DNA of 64,000 nt from Dawidia soli. Its GTDB lineage: Bacteria; Bacteroidota; Bacteroidia; Cytophagales; Cyclobacteriaceae. Each line of letters starts with the position of its first letter. Position 1 is the stretch's first letter. The stretch spans positions 1-64,000 of the forward strand of contig NZ_JAHESC010000012.1 of the NCBI RefSeq assembly GCF_018598185.1, written 5' to 3'. The translations under genes were made by a program, and so were the position numbers. Below are positions 7,392 to 16,906 of the stretch, piece after piece. The notes under the pieces were generated by a model that was given only the letters and a program-made list of their open reading frames with translations, had not been told where the DNA came from and searched no databases.

Positions 7392-9659
7392 CTATTTGTT
7401 AGAAGGGACTATCAAAGAATGAAGGGTGTCTTTATATCGGTCTCCACCGGTACCGAAGTCCTTCAAAAAAGGACTCGCTGAATTCTCCAATGGTGGCGAT
7501 TCCGGGATGAACCGGATCAGCGGCGGGTGATTGACCGCAAGCCGATGCTGTTCCGGAACGTTATGTCCCCGATAAGGGTCCGGAACGGCCGCCGTCGGAA
7601 ACAAGTTGTTCATGTCGCTTTTATAATAATCAAGCACCATACCGAACGCATCGTTCCCGTCATGCCCCGGGTCTTGCAGGGGGTCCGGGTGATTGATCTG
7701 AGTCAACCAGCCCTGAATATTGTAAACAAAATCAACCCCTTGTGTTTTACTGCCAAGCTCAATACGTTTTAGAGGGCCGTGGAGATAATATTCGTAGGTT
7801 GCTCGCAATTTCCGAGGCCCTGCAACCTGCTCGCTTGTGTATACCTTATCGAGACGTTTATCTGTATCATAGGTGTAGTGATGATAGAACTCTTCCTGTA
7901 ACTCACCGGCTGCACTATACGTAAGATTCGATACCTGCAAGACGTTGCCTAAAAAATCATAGGAATACTTCACAACGAAAGAAAACGACACATCTTTTGG
8001 CTTCTGAATCATCCAGAGAACACGTCCGTACTCATCATAACTATACCACGTTGTGACGTTAACGTTTTCCGTATAAGACACGGCCCCGCGCATATTGGTT
8101 TGCGTATAGGCTGCCTTTGGAAGGTGAGTGATGGCATGTAATCCGACCGTGGGACGCAGGTCCGAAAGGTCATATGCCGTTTTTAGCCAATCACGCGTAT
8201 TGTTCCGCAGAAAATAAACCTGATCGATATATTCCAGTTGAGCATCAAGTGAAGCAAAGGAATATGTTGCGTCGGTACACTCTCCCGATTCTATTGGGCG
8301 GCCTAGCCTGTCGTAGTGGGTGTACGCAAAATAGCCAGCGGAAACCTGATCGGCTCGTTGAGAAAAACGCAACCGGCCATCCTTCCGATATTTATACTGT
8401 ATCTGACCTTTGTCCGGATCCATCATGGACAACAGCCACCCCTTAAAGTTATAATTATAGGTGATCTTGGCCGCCTCCACAATGGATTTATTTTCTTTCA
8501 GAATTTGCCGCACACTATTCGGCGGCATTTCCGCCACTATGCGCCCATAAGCGTCATAAAAATAATAGGCAATATCTTTAAGATATAGCGAACTGGTAAA
8601 TTGCGCATCATACCAATTGAAACCTGGTTGCCAGTTAACTTTAAAAAAACCATCACTAAAATAATTTAGCCCTCCTCTCCTCTCGGGGCCAGAAGAATGA
8701 TCAATTGACAGCAAATCCCGTAGCGTAAAATACGGAGATGGTATATTTCCACCACCCGAAAGCATGACCTGTACGTCTTGTGGATTAAACAAATAAAAAT
8801 CGCGTGTGAGCCGTCGGGTTGGACTTGATGTAACACTGTGCGACCTTAACAATTTCAAATCATAGTCATCCGGCGTCCCTGCCAATGCCGTCATCAGTGT
8901 GTTACCCCTCGTGTCTACTATAGAAATCGAATATTGGCGATTCTCGTCGCGGGTAACACGAACGATAGCCTTATTTTCGTAGATTGGATAGTCAGGGAAA
9001 ATTGCAAGTTGAATAGCATAATAGTTTCCCAGCTCCTCCTTAGCGAGGAACGTGCGACTAGCCCTTTCCGTATCACGGCCATTTCCTATACGATGCGATT
9101 CACCCGCTTGCGCTTGAAATCGGACTCCCTCCGTTCCGTCATTATAGTAGTCGATCTGCGAATACGGAAAATCGGAAACCGGTACGTTACGCTCCATATT
9201 GTTTTCACTTCCATAATACCACCCCAAGGTTCCCCGAACACTGTGGCCAACTTTACCAGGTGCACCGAAGTCGGAGTATCCGAATTTTGCATTTGTCTCG
9301 TTTACAAAAAACAAATCCTTATAATGGAATCTCCAATCGCCAATGGGCGCAGGCAACGTGGTCATCACCGGCCTTCCGTTAGCATCTCGAACGATCGTCG
9401 TGGCAAGCACCTCGTTGCGGCTAACATTCTTCCGCTGGGTCTGAAGCGGCTCACCGGCCAACCCAAAATATTCTTTCATTTGTGAAACAATTGCTCCGTC
9501 GCGATCATAGAAAATGGTCTCAATCCGATTGAGTGGTAAGTCATCTATATGCGTCTGTCCAAAGACGTCCATCACCGGCAAGAAAAAAACCACAAACAAA
9601 ACGCCCCACACGCGTAACACTATTTGCTGAAACATGGCTTCGTTATTAATTTTCCTCAT
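7392..9659 (-). CDS. Secreted YD-repeat protein, N-terminal part of an Rhs shell
   Basis: 755 residues with a signal peptide ending near VFGQ. Two starts are possible: ATG 9659 (overlapping the upstream gene by 14 bases) or ATG 9635 (10 bases after its stop, cleaner signal peptide). The N-terminal ~400 residues resemble the domain that opens many Bacteroidota Rhs proteins (DUF6443-like: GRPVMTTLPAPIG). YD repeats follow (FYDAYGRIVAEMP, HYDRLGRPIESG, YDEYGRVLWM, YDFLGNVLQVS), then VYNIQGWLTQINHPDP and FGMVLDYY around residue 673. In related proteins this last motif runs straight on into a YNGNI-RW segment, but here the chain ends about 80 residues later in a Pro-rich tail. The missing continuation is in the 1501-aa protein 3 bases downstream, so the two products probably form one shell together. 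Confidence 0.88.
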   Translation of the reverse strand: MRKINNEAMFQQIVLRVWGVLFVVFFLPVMDVFGQTHIDDLPLNRIETIFYDRDGAIVSQMKEYFGLAGEPLQTQRKNVSRNEVLATTIVRDANGRPVMTTLPAPIGDWRFHYKDLFFVNETNAKFGYSDFGAPGKVGHSVRGTLGWYYGSENNMERNVPVSDFPYSQIDYYNDGTEGVRFQAQAGESHRIGNGRDTERASRTFLAKEELGNYYAIQLAIFPDYPIYENKAIVRVTRDENRQYSISIVDTRGNTLMTALAGTPDDYDLKLLRSHSVTSSPTRRLTRDFYLFNPQDVQVMLSGGGNIPSPYFTLRDLLSIDHSSGPERRGGLNYFSDGFFKVNWQPGFNWYDAQFTSSLYLKDIAYYFYDAYGRIVAEMPPNSVRQILKENKSIVEAAKITYNYNFKGWLLSMMDPDKGQIQYKYRKDGRLRFSQRADQVSAGYFAYTHYDRLGRPIESGECTDATYSFASLDAQLEYIDQVYFLRNNTRDWLKTAYDLSDLRPTVGLHAITHLPKAAYTQTNMRGAVSYTENVNVTTWYSYDEYGRVLWMIQKPKDVSFSFVVKYSYDFLGNVLQVSNLTYSAAGELQEEFYHHYTYDTDKRLDKVYTSEQVAGPRKLRATYEYYLHGPLKRIELGSKTQGVDFVYNIQGWLTQINHPDPLQDPGHDGNDAFGMVLDYYKSDMNNLFPTAAVPDPYRGHNVPEQHRLAVNHPPLIRFIPESPPLENSASPFLKDFGTGGDRYKDTLHSLIVPSNK

Positions 9660-12600
9660 GGTGATAGCGCGTTTTTATCTCTTTAACTTTTACACGAGTA
9701 GTCGTACCAAGAGAGAGTGTCTCCTGCCAGACACTGGTCAATGCTCCTCCTGCATCATACTCATAGTATGTATAAATATTGTTATTATCCAGCACGTGCG
9801 ACACCAATCCATGGTCATTGTAGAGATAGGAAATCATAGGTGCATCGCTCCTGTGAGCCCGGAAATCATCTATATAAATAGGCATTGATCCGTTATTGGC
9901 CAGACGGACCTGGACCGCCTTTCGAAGTTCCGTATGCAAAGCATCGACACCGACGGGAATATCCAGCTCACATAAGTACCAGGGCCCCGAACGTTTCATC
10001 GCTGCCCAATCAATAGGATACGGCTTAACAGTCGATCCATTAGGATCATCCACAAACTCGACAGTAACCTGGGGATTGTTCATGCCATATAGCCAGAAGC
10101 TAACATGCAATTGGCCGTCCAGGCTTCGGGGATCCAGCGCTACGTTGATGTCCGCCTTGAGTCCTCGCTTACCAGCCGCCAGCGAAAGCGTCGCATTTCC
10201 GGTATGCGCTTCGTGTGACCGGTCGATCATACCATCACCCAGCATCAGGATGTCGTCTGCTGTTGCGAATTGCCGGTCTTCTTCAAATCCAGAGTAAGCA
10301 AACTCGTCGTACTGCCCATTCGTTACCAGCGCTTCCTGCCGCAGCAGATCTGCAGACATCCGCGTTGAGGTATACAGGCCGTTTTCATCAACGGCCTCCA
10401 ATACGTGGGAATAGACATCGTATAAAGTAGCCGCCTTATTAAACTTCCATCCGGCTGGTGCTCCCGTCTCCCAATCCGCATACTTTTCCCATGCCGTAAA
10501 ATTGGTCTGATTCTCAAGCTTATAGAGGCCTCTGGCCGTCAGAGGAAAAGTATCATCTCCGACAAACACATAATTCGCATTCTTGCGCCAAACTTGCTGT
10601 TCCTTACTCTGACTGTGATCCGGGTAGACCACGTCTATTTGATTTGACCACGTCTGCACATCAGCGGAAATAAGTCCACTATACGTGCCATCAGTGTTCG
10701 CGTCATATACACGCGCCACGGTTTCCTGGGTGAGCATATGCTTGTTGAAGGGATTTTTCAGTTTGAGGCCCATACCCCTAAAACCGCTTGACAACTGTGC
10801 CTCCGTCATGCCCGAATACTCGTAGATCCGGTAGGCAGGTGTTACCTCTGTCATCACCCAGTTATTACCGTTCTTCACCAATGTCTTTGTCGGCCGACCT
10901 GAATAGGAGTCGAACTCCCAGAATTCGGTTTTGGTCTCTGTATCCAGCTTAACATTTCGCTCCGTTATCGTGGTCATCGGGTTTGGGCGATCGATCCGCT
11001 TCAGCTGGATGAATTTCTGGCTGTTGAGAATCTCGTACACCGGCATATTGATCTCAGTAGCCATATACTCCTTGTTCGTGACATGTTTATTAAAGATCTG
11101 CTCGATCGTTCCCTGACGCAAGGCTCTCATCGCCGGTTCGAAAGATTCGTCCACGTCGTCCCACAAATACCCATAAATCGTCTCGCTCAGTAGTGCAAAG
11201 TCTTTTGCGTACCGGCGCTCCGTCAGTATGCTGCCTACACTCGCTACATCATTTGTCAATACCCGGTCCCATTGCTGCGGCGCAGTTCCGCGCTCACGTG
11301 TGAGCATGTCCTCGGTAAAAGTTTTGAAGGTGTATGCCGAATAACTATCGGCTGATTTACCGTCATACGAGTCCTGCACATCTACCCTACCATACATCAC
11401 CCCTGGCGCGGGCGCCTCTCGTCCAAACACGAGTACCGGCATGTACATCGTATTTAATAAAGCTTGAAAGCTGGCCCGGTCACTGGTAAGCTTTACCTTG
11501 TTCGCATCCCAATCTGGTTGACTGGCCAGCGAATTGAAGAATGGAATATCGGTCGGAAAATTGACCGAGACGCTATTAAAGGGAACGTAGCTTGTCACCC
11601 CATTTGTATATTTATATTCGGTCGCGCGTTCATGTCCACCGAATTCGGCCATACGGACGGCTTTGACACGAATTCCCCCGATTGGCTTAGTTGAATTGTC
11701 ACCTAGCGAGACAACCGCTCCGGAAATAAAGTAGCGTTGATATCCAGCAGGCGATCGCCGTGCATTCGACAGATTCGTGGATACTACCGTAATCTGGTCG
11801 GGCAGTACATTGGTTACCGTTACATTCTCGTCAAAAAAGACCGACGTATAATTCGTTGTCATAAATAAGGCTGTCACCGGGATGACACTACCAATAGAAA
11901 AGAACTGCGTTAGGTCAAGACCTTTTTCCTTGAGACGAATATTAAAATCATCGTCAGCTGTTGTGGGAACAACGTCATTGATCCTCTCAATACTAAACAC
12001 GGTATTCTTATTGTAGACGGACTTATCATATGTATTAGCCTCGTATTCCAATTTGATTTTCCCACCGGTCGGTGTACCAATCTCTGTCAGAGACCAGGCA
12101 TCGACGTTTTGCGCTGAGAGACTCGTAATTCGGCGGGTACCTTCGAAGGTTTCACCATTTTCCGTCACCGTCGAGTAGTCACTTTTATAATAGCCCCATA
12201 AATCGTATCGGTCCTTATTGTATCCCGGATTCTTGGCGTATGCAAATGTCACGGGTGGCATCGCCCGCTCACTATTGGGACCTAATATTTCAACCTTCTT
12301 AAGCGTCAGCTTCCCTGTCCGGTAATATGCCACTGGCCCCCCTTTGATATCAGCCAGGGCGTCTGGACACGGCCCCTCATTCCAAACTTGCGAATAAAGG
12401 AAAGAATTCAACGGGTATTTTGCATAAAAGGCATCTTTCCGAGTCTCGTTACAACAGTGCGGTGTAGGCACATAGCAAGATGACGGAACCGAGGGCCATT
12501 CAAAATTTAAATCCGGATCGCTGCAAGCCTCGGTACACGGCTTGCCAGAGCTGCTGTAATAGTCATAGCTATTAGGCACTCCCCATGTAGGCTCCGCGGC

Positions 12601-15171
12601 ATCAAACAGTGAATAATCTGTATTGAACACAACAGTCTTTAACGCCTTGCTCTTAAACGCGTGGCCCTGCTTCTCCAGGTTCGCAATATCTTCGTCGTCC
12701 AATACCAGGTCGCCATTGTGATATTTCACTGTTATGCCGTCCTCCCCAGGCTTTATGGTCGTCACTTTCCCAGCCTGGTATGGCCACGGATCCTGATGAC
12801 GATACCCTTCACCGGCGTAAAACGGTGCATACGGATAAAAATACGGTTGAGAGATTGGCGCCTGGTCATACTTATCCCCCCCGGCCTTCGTCACAGGTAT
12901 AGCGGCCAAATCCTTTTTATTGAACAAATAGATAGCGTCCAGTTTCAGTGTACTGACGGGGCTCACCGAAAACTCGAGTGTTGCACGTTCGCCAAAGCCA
13001 CTGGGTGTGTTTGGATAACCATCGTCCGTGAGGCTCCCATTAAACATATACCACATTTTGTACTGCCGAGGGTTACTGCCGCCTTCCAGCCGTGACGTTA
13101 CGCCTTTTCCGTCCTTCCGCTTGGATTTTACAAATAACGCCTTGTGCGACTTCGTCTCGATCGCATCCAGGTAATAAAGTTCTTTGATCCCGTACGCAAA
13201 AGATTCATATTCACTCTCAAAATCAGACAAGTAGCCTGAGTGCGGCGTACGCCACTGATAACTATCCGTCCACTTTCCATAGTCGAATTTCACCCAGTAA
13301 CCAAAATCCTCATCATCCAGAACGCCGTTGGGGGCTCCGTTGGCACCGCCCCGATCGACATAGTCCGGGCCGGTAACGGCAGTCAACAGCCACGTATATG
13401 CATACGGCTCTTCATTTTTCACCTCATTGATCGTAGCAACTCCCTTCAACGGTTTTTTCATCTTTGTACGAGTGTATTCATTATAGCTATACACCGGTAA
13501 AGCGTAATGATACGTAACGCCGCTTTCATTAGTAACCATAAAGCCACCAATTCGCCTGTTCAGGTCAACAATACGTGGCTTCAACGATGGATAGCGATGA
13601 GCTGCATTGTATGTATTCTTTAGATTTGTCGGATAAGTATCTTGCGTAAAAATTCCGCCACCTTTGCCATGCACATCTTCCCATGCTACAGGAAGACAAG
13701 ACTCAGGTTGCAGATAATCTGTATATATAGGCATGAAACGGGTACGTTGCAACGGATCGGCATATGTATCGATAAATCCTTTTGATTTTGCTCCGCCCGA
13801 ACGAATTTCCTCAGTTGTAAACCATTGAATATCTTTTGATCCTGCCAGTTTTCGTTGAGTTCCTGTATCGTCGTACCCATCAGCAATCGCGTGAATATTA
13901 CTATTGCCCTCCAGGTGGATATTGTCATTCGCCGTGGTCCCTGTGAGATTCGCCCACTCCATCCAAAGTGAATTGCTGAAATCATTTTTAAACCGAAACT
14001 CGACTTTTTTGTCCGGCAACGCACGAAGGGACTTATACTTAATCGTTGGATAGTACGTCATCGGCACACCGCTGATAGGATTCTTAAAGTAGGAATTCTG
14101 ACCATGCATCGGAGTGTTCGTAAAATGAACGGGTTCCATCATGCCGCCTATTCCCTGCCCTAATACCACATATTGGTCGTTCGCTGGCAGTGCCCCACCC
14201 GCCTCGCGCGAGGGATCTGCTACCGTCGTCGGATTGGTAAGCCCAGGCTGCATACCACTATGAATTTCCGGCAGATCGTATATATCGCCTGAATAAGATC
14301 TGAACTCCGCAAAATCAACACTCTGTTCAGCGCGTGTCCCATTGGTGTATACAAAGTGGTCGTCATGATCATCAACACGACCGGGATAGAGCGCACCATA
14401 ACTATAGATTGCATCGGACTGGTCAGACCAGTATCGGGTGTAGAAGTTTTTGATGGCAAAGCTGCCAAACCAAAAGGCAGCGGAGCCACCGTCGGTCGAG
14501 GTCCGACGAATAGAAAGCGAGCCCGTATTGTTCGTAGATCTTTTTCCAAATCTGGGCATAAGGTTTTCACCGGCAACATTGGCATTCACACTCACACCGT
14601 CGGTGCCAATAGAAAAGCCAACGTTGACATTGTTATATGAATATCCAACATTAGCCTTTCTGCTTACACTAAATCCCTTATAGGTATCCTGCGTATGAGC
14701 AAGGTTGTAGCTAATGCCTAGTCCACGTATCGGCAAATTGACGCCGATCGTCCAGGTTTTGGTCCTCGTTTCTCCTCCGCCCCAATAATCACGCTGCTCG
14801 CGACGCGTGTTATAGTTGTCGTCGGCAAAACCGTCTACCGTGCGGTTTATAGCACCGGGGTTTAAGGTGAAGCCTAATCCCACCCACGAAGCCTCCTGGT
14901 CAGTCTTGACCCCAGCATGGTAGGACAATGACATGGGATATCCCCCCGATGGGCCAGGCACTTCCAACACTGGCATGTTATACGTCATTTCACCGGTAAG
15001 CAAGTTAACCATGTCGGTTGTATCGACGGGCTCAAAACTAGAATACTCTGGTGAGGTTGGGCCAGCGGTCAATGCCCATGATACCGCAGGTACCACCGTG
15101 CTGATTAGGATTTCCAACAAAAAAAATACGGCAAATGCCTTCAGCAAGATTCGGTTACGGATCAGCTTCAT
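9646..15171 (-). CDS. Very large secreted Rhs-associated protein
   Basis: 1841 residues with an N-terminal signal or anchor segment (residues 10-33). The N-terminal domain carries DMVNLLTGEMTYNMPVLEVPG and the YPMSLSYHAGVKTDQEASWVG motif seen at the start of many Bacteroidota Rhs/SpvB-like proteins. The long middle is beta-rich with no domain I can name and includes a Cys-rich insert around residues 860-920 (eight Cys, including CC). The last ~70 residues are YD-like (YLYNDHGLVSHVLD, YYEYDAGGALTSVW). It opens the three-gene Rhs operon; its stop lies inside or just before the start of the 755-aa gene. By analogy with Tc and Rhs systems it may provide the scaffold or delivery part. There is no type IX secretion C-terminal domain in view. 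The assignment to the Rhs group is good; its mechanism is inferred. Confidence 0.87.
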   Translation of the reverse strand: MKLIRNRILLKAFAVFFLLEILISTVVPAVSWALTAGPTSPEYSSFEPVDTTDMVNLLTGEMTYNMPVLEVPGPSGGYPMSLSYHAGVKTDQEASWVGLGFTLNPGAINRTVDGFADDNYNTRREQRDYWGGGETRTKTWTIGVNLPIRGLGISYNLAHTQDTYKGFSVSRKANVGYSYNNVNVGFSIGTDGVSVNANVAGENLMPRFGKRSTNNTGSLSIRRTSTDGGSAAFWFGSFAIKNFYTRYWSDQSDAIYSYGALYPGRVDDHDDHFVYTNGTRAEQSVDFAEFRSYSGDIYDLPEIHSGMQPGLTNPTTVADPSREAGGALPANDQYVVLGQGIGGMMEPVHFTNTPMHGQNSYFKNPISGVPMTYYPTIKYKSLRALPDKKVEFRFKNDFSNSLWMEWANLTGTTANDNIHLEGNSNIHAIADGYDDTGTQRKLAGSKDIQWFTTEEIRSGGAKSKGFIDTYADPLQRTRFMPIYTDYLQPESCLPVAWEDVHGKGGGIFTQDTYPTNLKNTYNAAHRYPSLKPRIVDLNRRIGGFMVTNESGVTYHYALPVYSYNEYTRTKMKKPLKGVATINEVKNEEPYAYTWLLTAVTGPDYVDRGGANGAPNGVLDDEDFGYWVKFDYGKWTDSYQWRTPHSGYLSDFESEYESFAYGIKELYYLDAIETKSHKALFVKSKRKDGKGVTSRLEGGSNPRQYKMWYMFNGSLTDDGYPNTPSGFGERATLEFSVSPVSTLKLDAIYLFNKKDLAAIPVTKAGGDKYDQAPISQPYFYPYAPFYAGEGYRHQDPWPYQAGKVTTIKPGEDGITVKYHNGDLVLDDEDIANLEKQGHAFKSKALKTVVFNTDYSLFDAAEPTWGVPNSYDYYSSSGKPCTEACSDPDLNFEWPSVPSSCYVPTPHCCNETRKDAFYAKYPLNSFLYSQVWNEGPCPDALADIKGGPVAYYRTGKLTLKKVEILGPNSERAMPPVTFAYAKNPGYNKDRYDLWGYYKSDYSTVTENGETFEGTRRITSLSAQNVDAWSLTEIGTPTGGKIKLEYEANTYDKSVYNKNTVFSIERINDVVPTTADDDFNIRLKEKGLDLTQFFSIGSVIPVTALFMTTNYTSVFFDENVTVTNVLPDQITVVSTNLSNARRSPAGYQRYFISGAVVSLGDNSTKPIGGIRVKAVRMAEFGGHERATEYKYTNGVTSYVPFNSVSVNFPTDIPFFNSLASQPDWDANKVKLTSDRASFQALLNTMYMPVLVFGREAPAPGVMYGRVDVQDSYDGKSADSYSAYTFKTFTEDMLTRERGTAPQQWDRVLTNDVASVGSILTERRYAKDFALLSETIYGYLWDDVDESFEPAMRALRQGTIEQIFNKHVTNKEYMATEINMPVYEILNSQKFIQLKRIDRPNPMTTITERNVKLDTETKTEFWEFDSYSGRPTKTLVKNGNNWVMTEVTPAYRIYEYSGMTEAQLSSGFRGMGLKLKNPFNKHMLTQETVARVYDANTDGTYSGLISADVQTWSNQIDVVYPDHSQSKEQQVWRKNANYVFVGDDTFPLTARGLYKLENQTNFTAWEKYADWETGAPAGWKFNKAATLYDVYSHVLEAVDENGLYTSTRMSADLLRQEALVTNGQYDEFAYSGFEEDRQFATADDILMLGDGMIDRSHEAHTGNATLSLAAGKRGLKADINVALDPRSLDGQLHVSFWLYGMNNPQVTVEFVDDPNGSTVKPYPIDWAAMKRSGPWYLCELDIPVGVDALHTELRKAVQVRLANNGSMPIYIDDFRAHRSDAPMISYLYNDHGLVSHVLDNNNIYTYYEYDAGGALTSVWQETLSLGTTTRVKVKEIKTRYHHEEN

Positions 15172-15306
15172 ACTCAGGTGCGCACAGGCGCTTATTTTAA
15201 AGGATAGATAAAACTATATACCGACTGCTTTTTCACAGCAGCCTCATAACACAATCAAAGTTAAAAAGCCACAACCTGGCAATACCGTTGTCCAGCGCTG
15301 TGCGAA

Positions 15307-15918
15307 TCAGAATGCCAGTGCCGGCACATTCTCCAGATCGCTGCGCTTAAAGCGAAAACGTTGGTTGCCGATCCCCATCCCAAATTCATTCAGGTTGAAT
15401 TGCACCCATTCCTGGTCCGTCGCTTTTTCACGAGAGAAAACAAACAACACCTCCGTGGCGCTGCTCATGCCATACGTACGATTGAGCATAAAGTCGCCAA
15501 CAGGTATCGTGTCCTGGGCGCTGGTTGTCAGCGTAACGTACTCGGGCATGTGGAACGAGAGAACTTGCACCAGCTCGCTGTATTGGCCGAAACCCTCCTG
15601 AACCTGGTGCAATGCTTCTTTCTTGTCTTGCGAAAAACTTAGAATGAAATAGTAATAGCGATCGTATTTCTTGCGCAGCGAATCGATTTGGGCTTTCCGC
15701 GGTGTTTCACCGTCTAACTCCTGGGCTACCCATAGATCTGTCGGACGATATTGAATATTCACCTCCGTTCTGCCAATCGTTACCGATTGCCTTACGCCGT
15801 TCTCTTCATCGCCGACAAATGCGATGAGCTCATCTTTCGACAAATGGCCAGGGCTGCAAGCAACCGTCGCACACGCTACACAAATCAGTAACAGTCGGAC
15901 AAACATCGTGGAAGGCAT
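15307..15918 (-). CDS. Hypothetical lipoprotein
   Basis: 203 residues with a signal sequence and lipobox ending at Cys21 (ATVAC). ATG 15918 and ATG 15906 are both usable; either keeps the lipobox. The mature part is alpha/beta with a central YYYFILSFSQDKKEAL strand-helix and a C-terminal domain of alternating aromatics. It lies 13 bases downstream of the OmpH-like gene on the same strand, so the two are co-transcribed, and 135 bases upstream of the giant Rhs gene. I do not recognise the family. It is conceivably an accessory outer-membrane lipoprotein for the Rhs proteins, but that is only a positional idea. Confidence 0.75.
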   Translation of the reverse strand: MPSTMFVRLLLICVACATVACSPGHLSKDELIAFVGDEENGVRQSVTIGRTEVNIQYRPTDLWVAQELDGETPRKAQIDSLRKKYDRYYYFILSFSQDKKEALHQVQEGFGQYSELVQVLSFHMPEYVTLTTSAQDTIPVGDFMLNRTYGMSSATEVLFVFSREKATDQEWVQFNLNEFGMGIGNQRFRFKRSDLENVPALAF

Positions 15919-15931
15919 TGTGTCTGTCTAT

Positions 15932-16468
15932 TTATTTACCGACGTATTCGTTGTTCAAGCCTTCCAGTACCTTTTCGGTAATATCCAAACCTTCGTCAGC
16001 ATACGCTATATTGCCATATTCCGTCGCTGCCAGAATGATTTTATAGCCGTTCGCTTCACCGTATTTCTTGAGATAGGCATTCACCTGTGTCACCACCTCG
16101 CCGGTCATTTTTGAATCTTCCTGCTGGGCCTGCGTGTTCATGGCCTGTTGGTAATCCGTAAATTGCTTTTGCTTCGTACGGATGAGCTCCTGTGAAAGCT
16201 GGCGCTCTTTCGCGCTCATGCGCGGGCTTTCCTTTTCATACGTAAAAATCTGCTTTTGCACTTCCGACGCCAATGTGTCGATATTGGCTTTCCATGCGCC
16301 GGCTTTTTGTTGATACGCTGCACGAGCATCTTGCATGCCTTTGTAGCCATTCATCAATTTGACAGAATCCACATACACGACATTCTGACCTTGGAAAAAC
16401 AAAACACCTAAGAAGATGACGAACAACAAATTGAGCACACCAAGGCCCACAAGAATACGCTGCAGCAT
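15932..16468 (-). CDS. OmpH/Skp-family periplasmic chaperone-like protein
   Basis: 178 residues. One N-terminal hydrophobic segment (5-25) is followed by VVYVDSVKLMNGYKGM, the usual OmpH/Skp opening, then a long charged coiled coil (45-125, containing QELIRTKQKQFTDYQQAM) and a return strand NGYKIILAATEYGNIAYAD. This is the canonical Skp layout: two long helices forming a tentacle from a small beta core. Skp proteins hold unfolded exported proteins in the periplasm. The N-terminal segment looks more like an uncleaved anchor than a cleaved signal. It heads a minus-strand run with a lipoprotein and the giant Rhs genes, so it may serve export of those proteins. Confidence 0.85.
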   Translation of the reverse strand: MLQRILVGLGVLNLLFVIFLGVLFFQGQNVVYVDSVKLMNGYKGMQDARAAYQQKAGAWKANIDTLASEVQKQIFTYEKESPRMSAKERQLSQELIRTKQKQFTDYQQAMNTQAQQEDSKMTGEVVTQVNAYLKKYGEANGYKIILAATEYGNIAYADEGLDITEKVLEGLNNEYVGK

Positions 16469-16906
16469 ATTATAATCTGATTTTTAGCTTGTTATCAACT
16501 AGAGGGATGCGGTTAATTCGCCGATGCCAGACAACTGATATACGCCGAAATTACCGAATTCAGCTATCAATGTGTTTTATGACCGATGAATTGAAATCGT
16601 TTCAAAGTTACCACACTTTTTGTGCAAAACAACAGACAATACCGTAATTAACATACACGCAGCGTGAACATACTGATTCAATCGATACCGCAAATCGCGA
16701 CGCCCGATTTCTGCATGCTCCTGATTTCCAATAAACACAACGCCCGTACTATTGGGCCTGTTTTTGCAGCGTTACGCAGCGGTAACGTTGTGGCTGTCGG
16801 GATCTTCAGTCCGCGGGGACCTGAACAGTTTTGGCTTAGATTACCGATCACGCCAGTATTTCAGTGCCGCGCAGCGGATCTGACTTCGTAGACGCTTTAT
16901 TTTAGC
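16469..16906. other. 438-base intergenic region, little recognisable
   Basis: It lies between two minus-strand genes. I see one small inverted repeat (CGTTAC at 16770-16775 and GTAACG at 16782-16787) and no convincing promoter, tRNA or terminator. A 75-codon plus-strand frame (16664-16891) has no start context or recognisable product and is not called. Confidence 0.5.

Noticed and set aside
16664-16891. 75-codon plus-strand frame in the 438-base gap
   Set aside because: No recognisable family, no start context, and it opposes both neighbours; probably chance.
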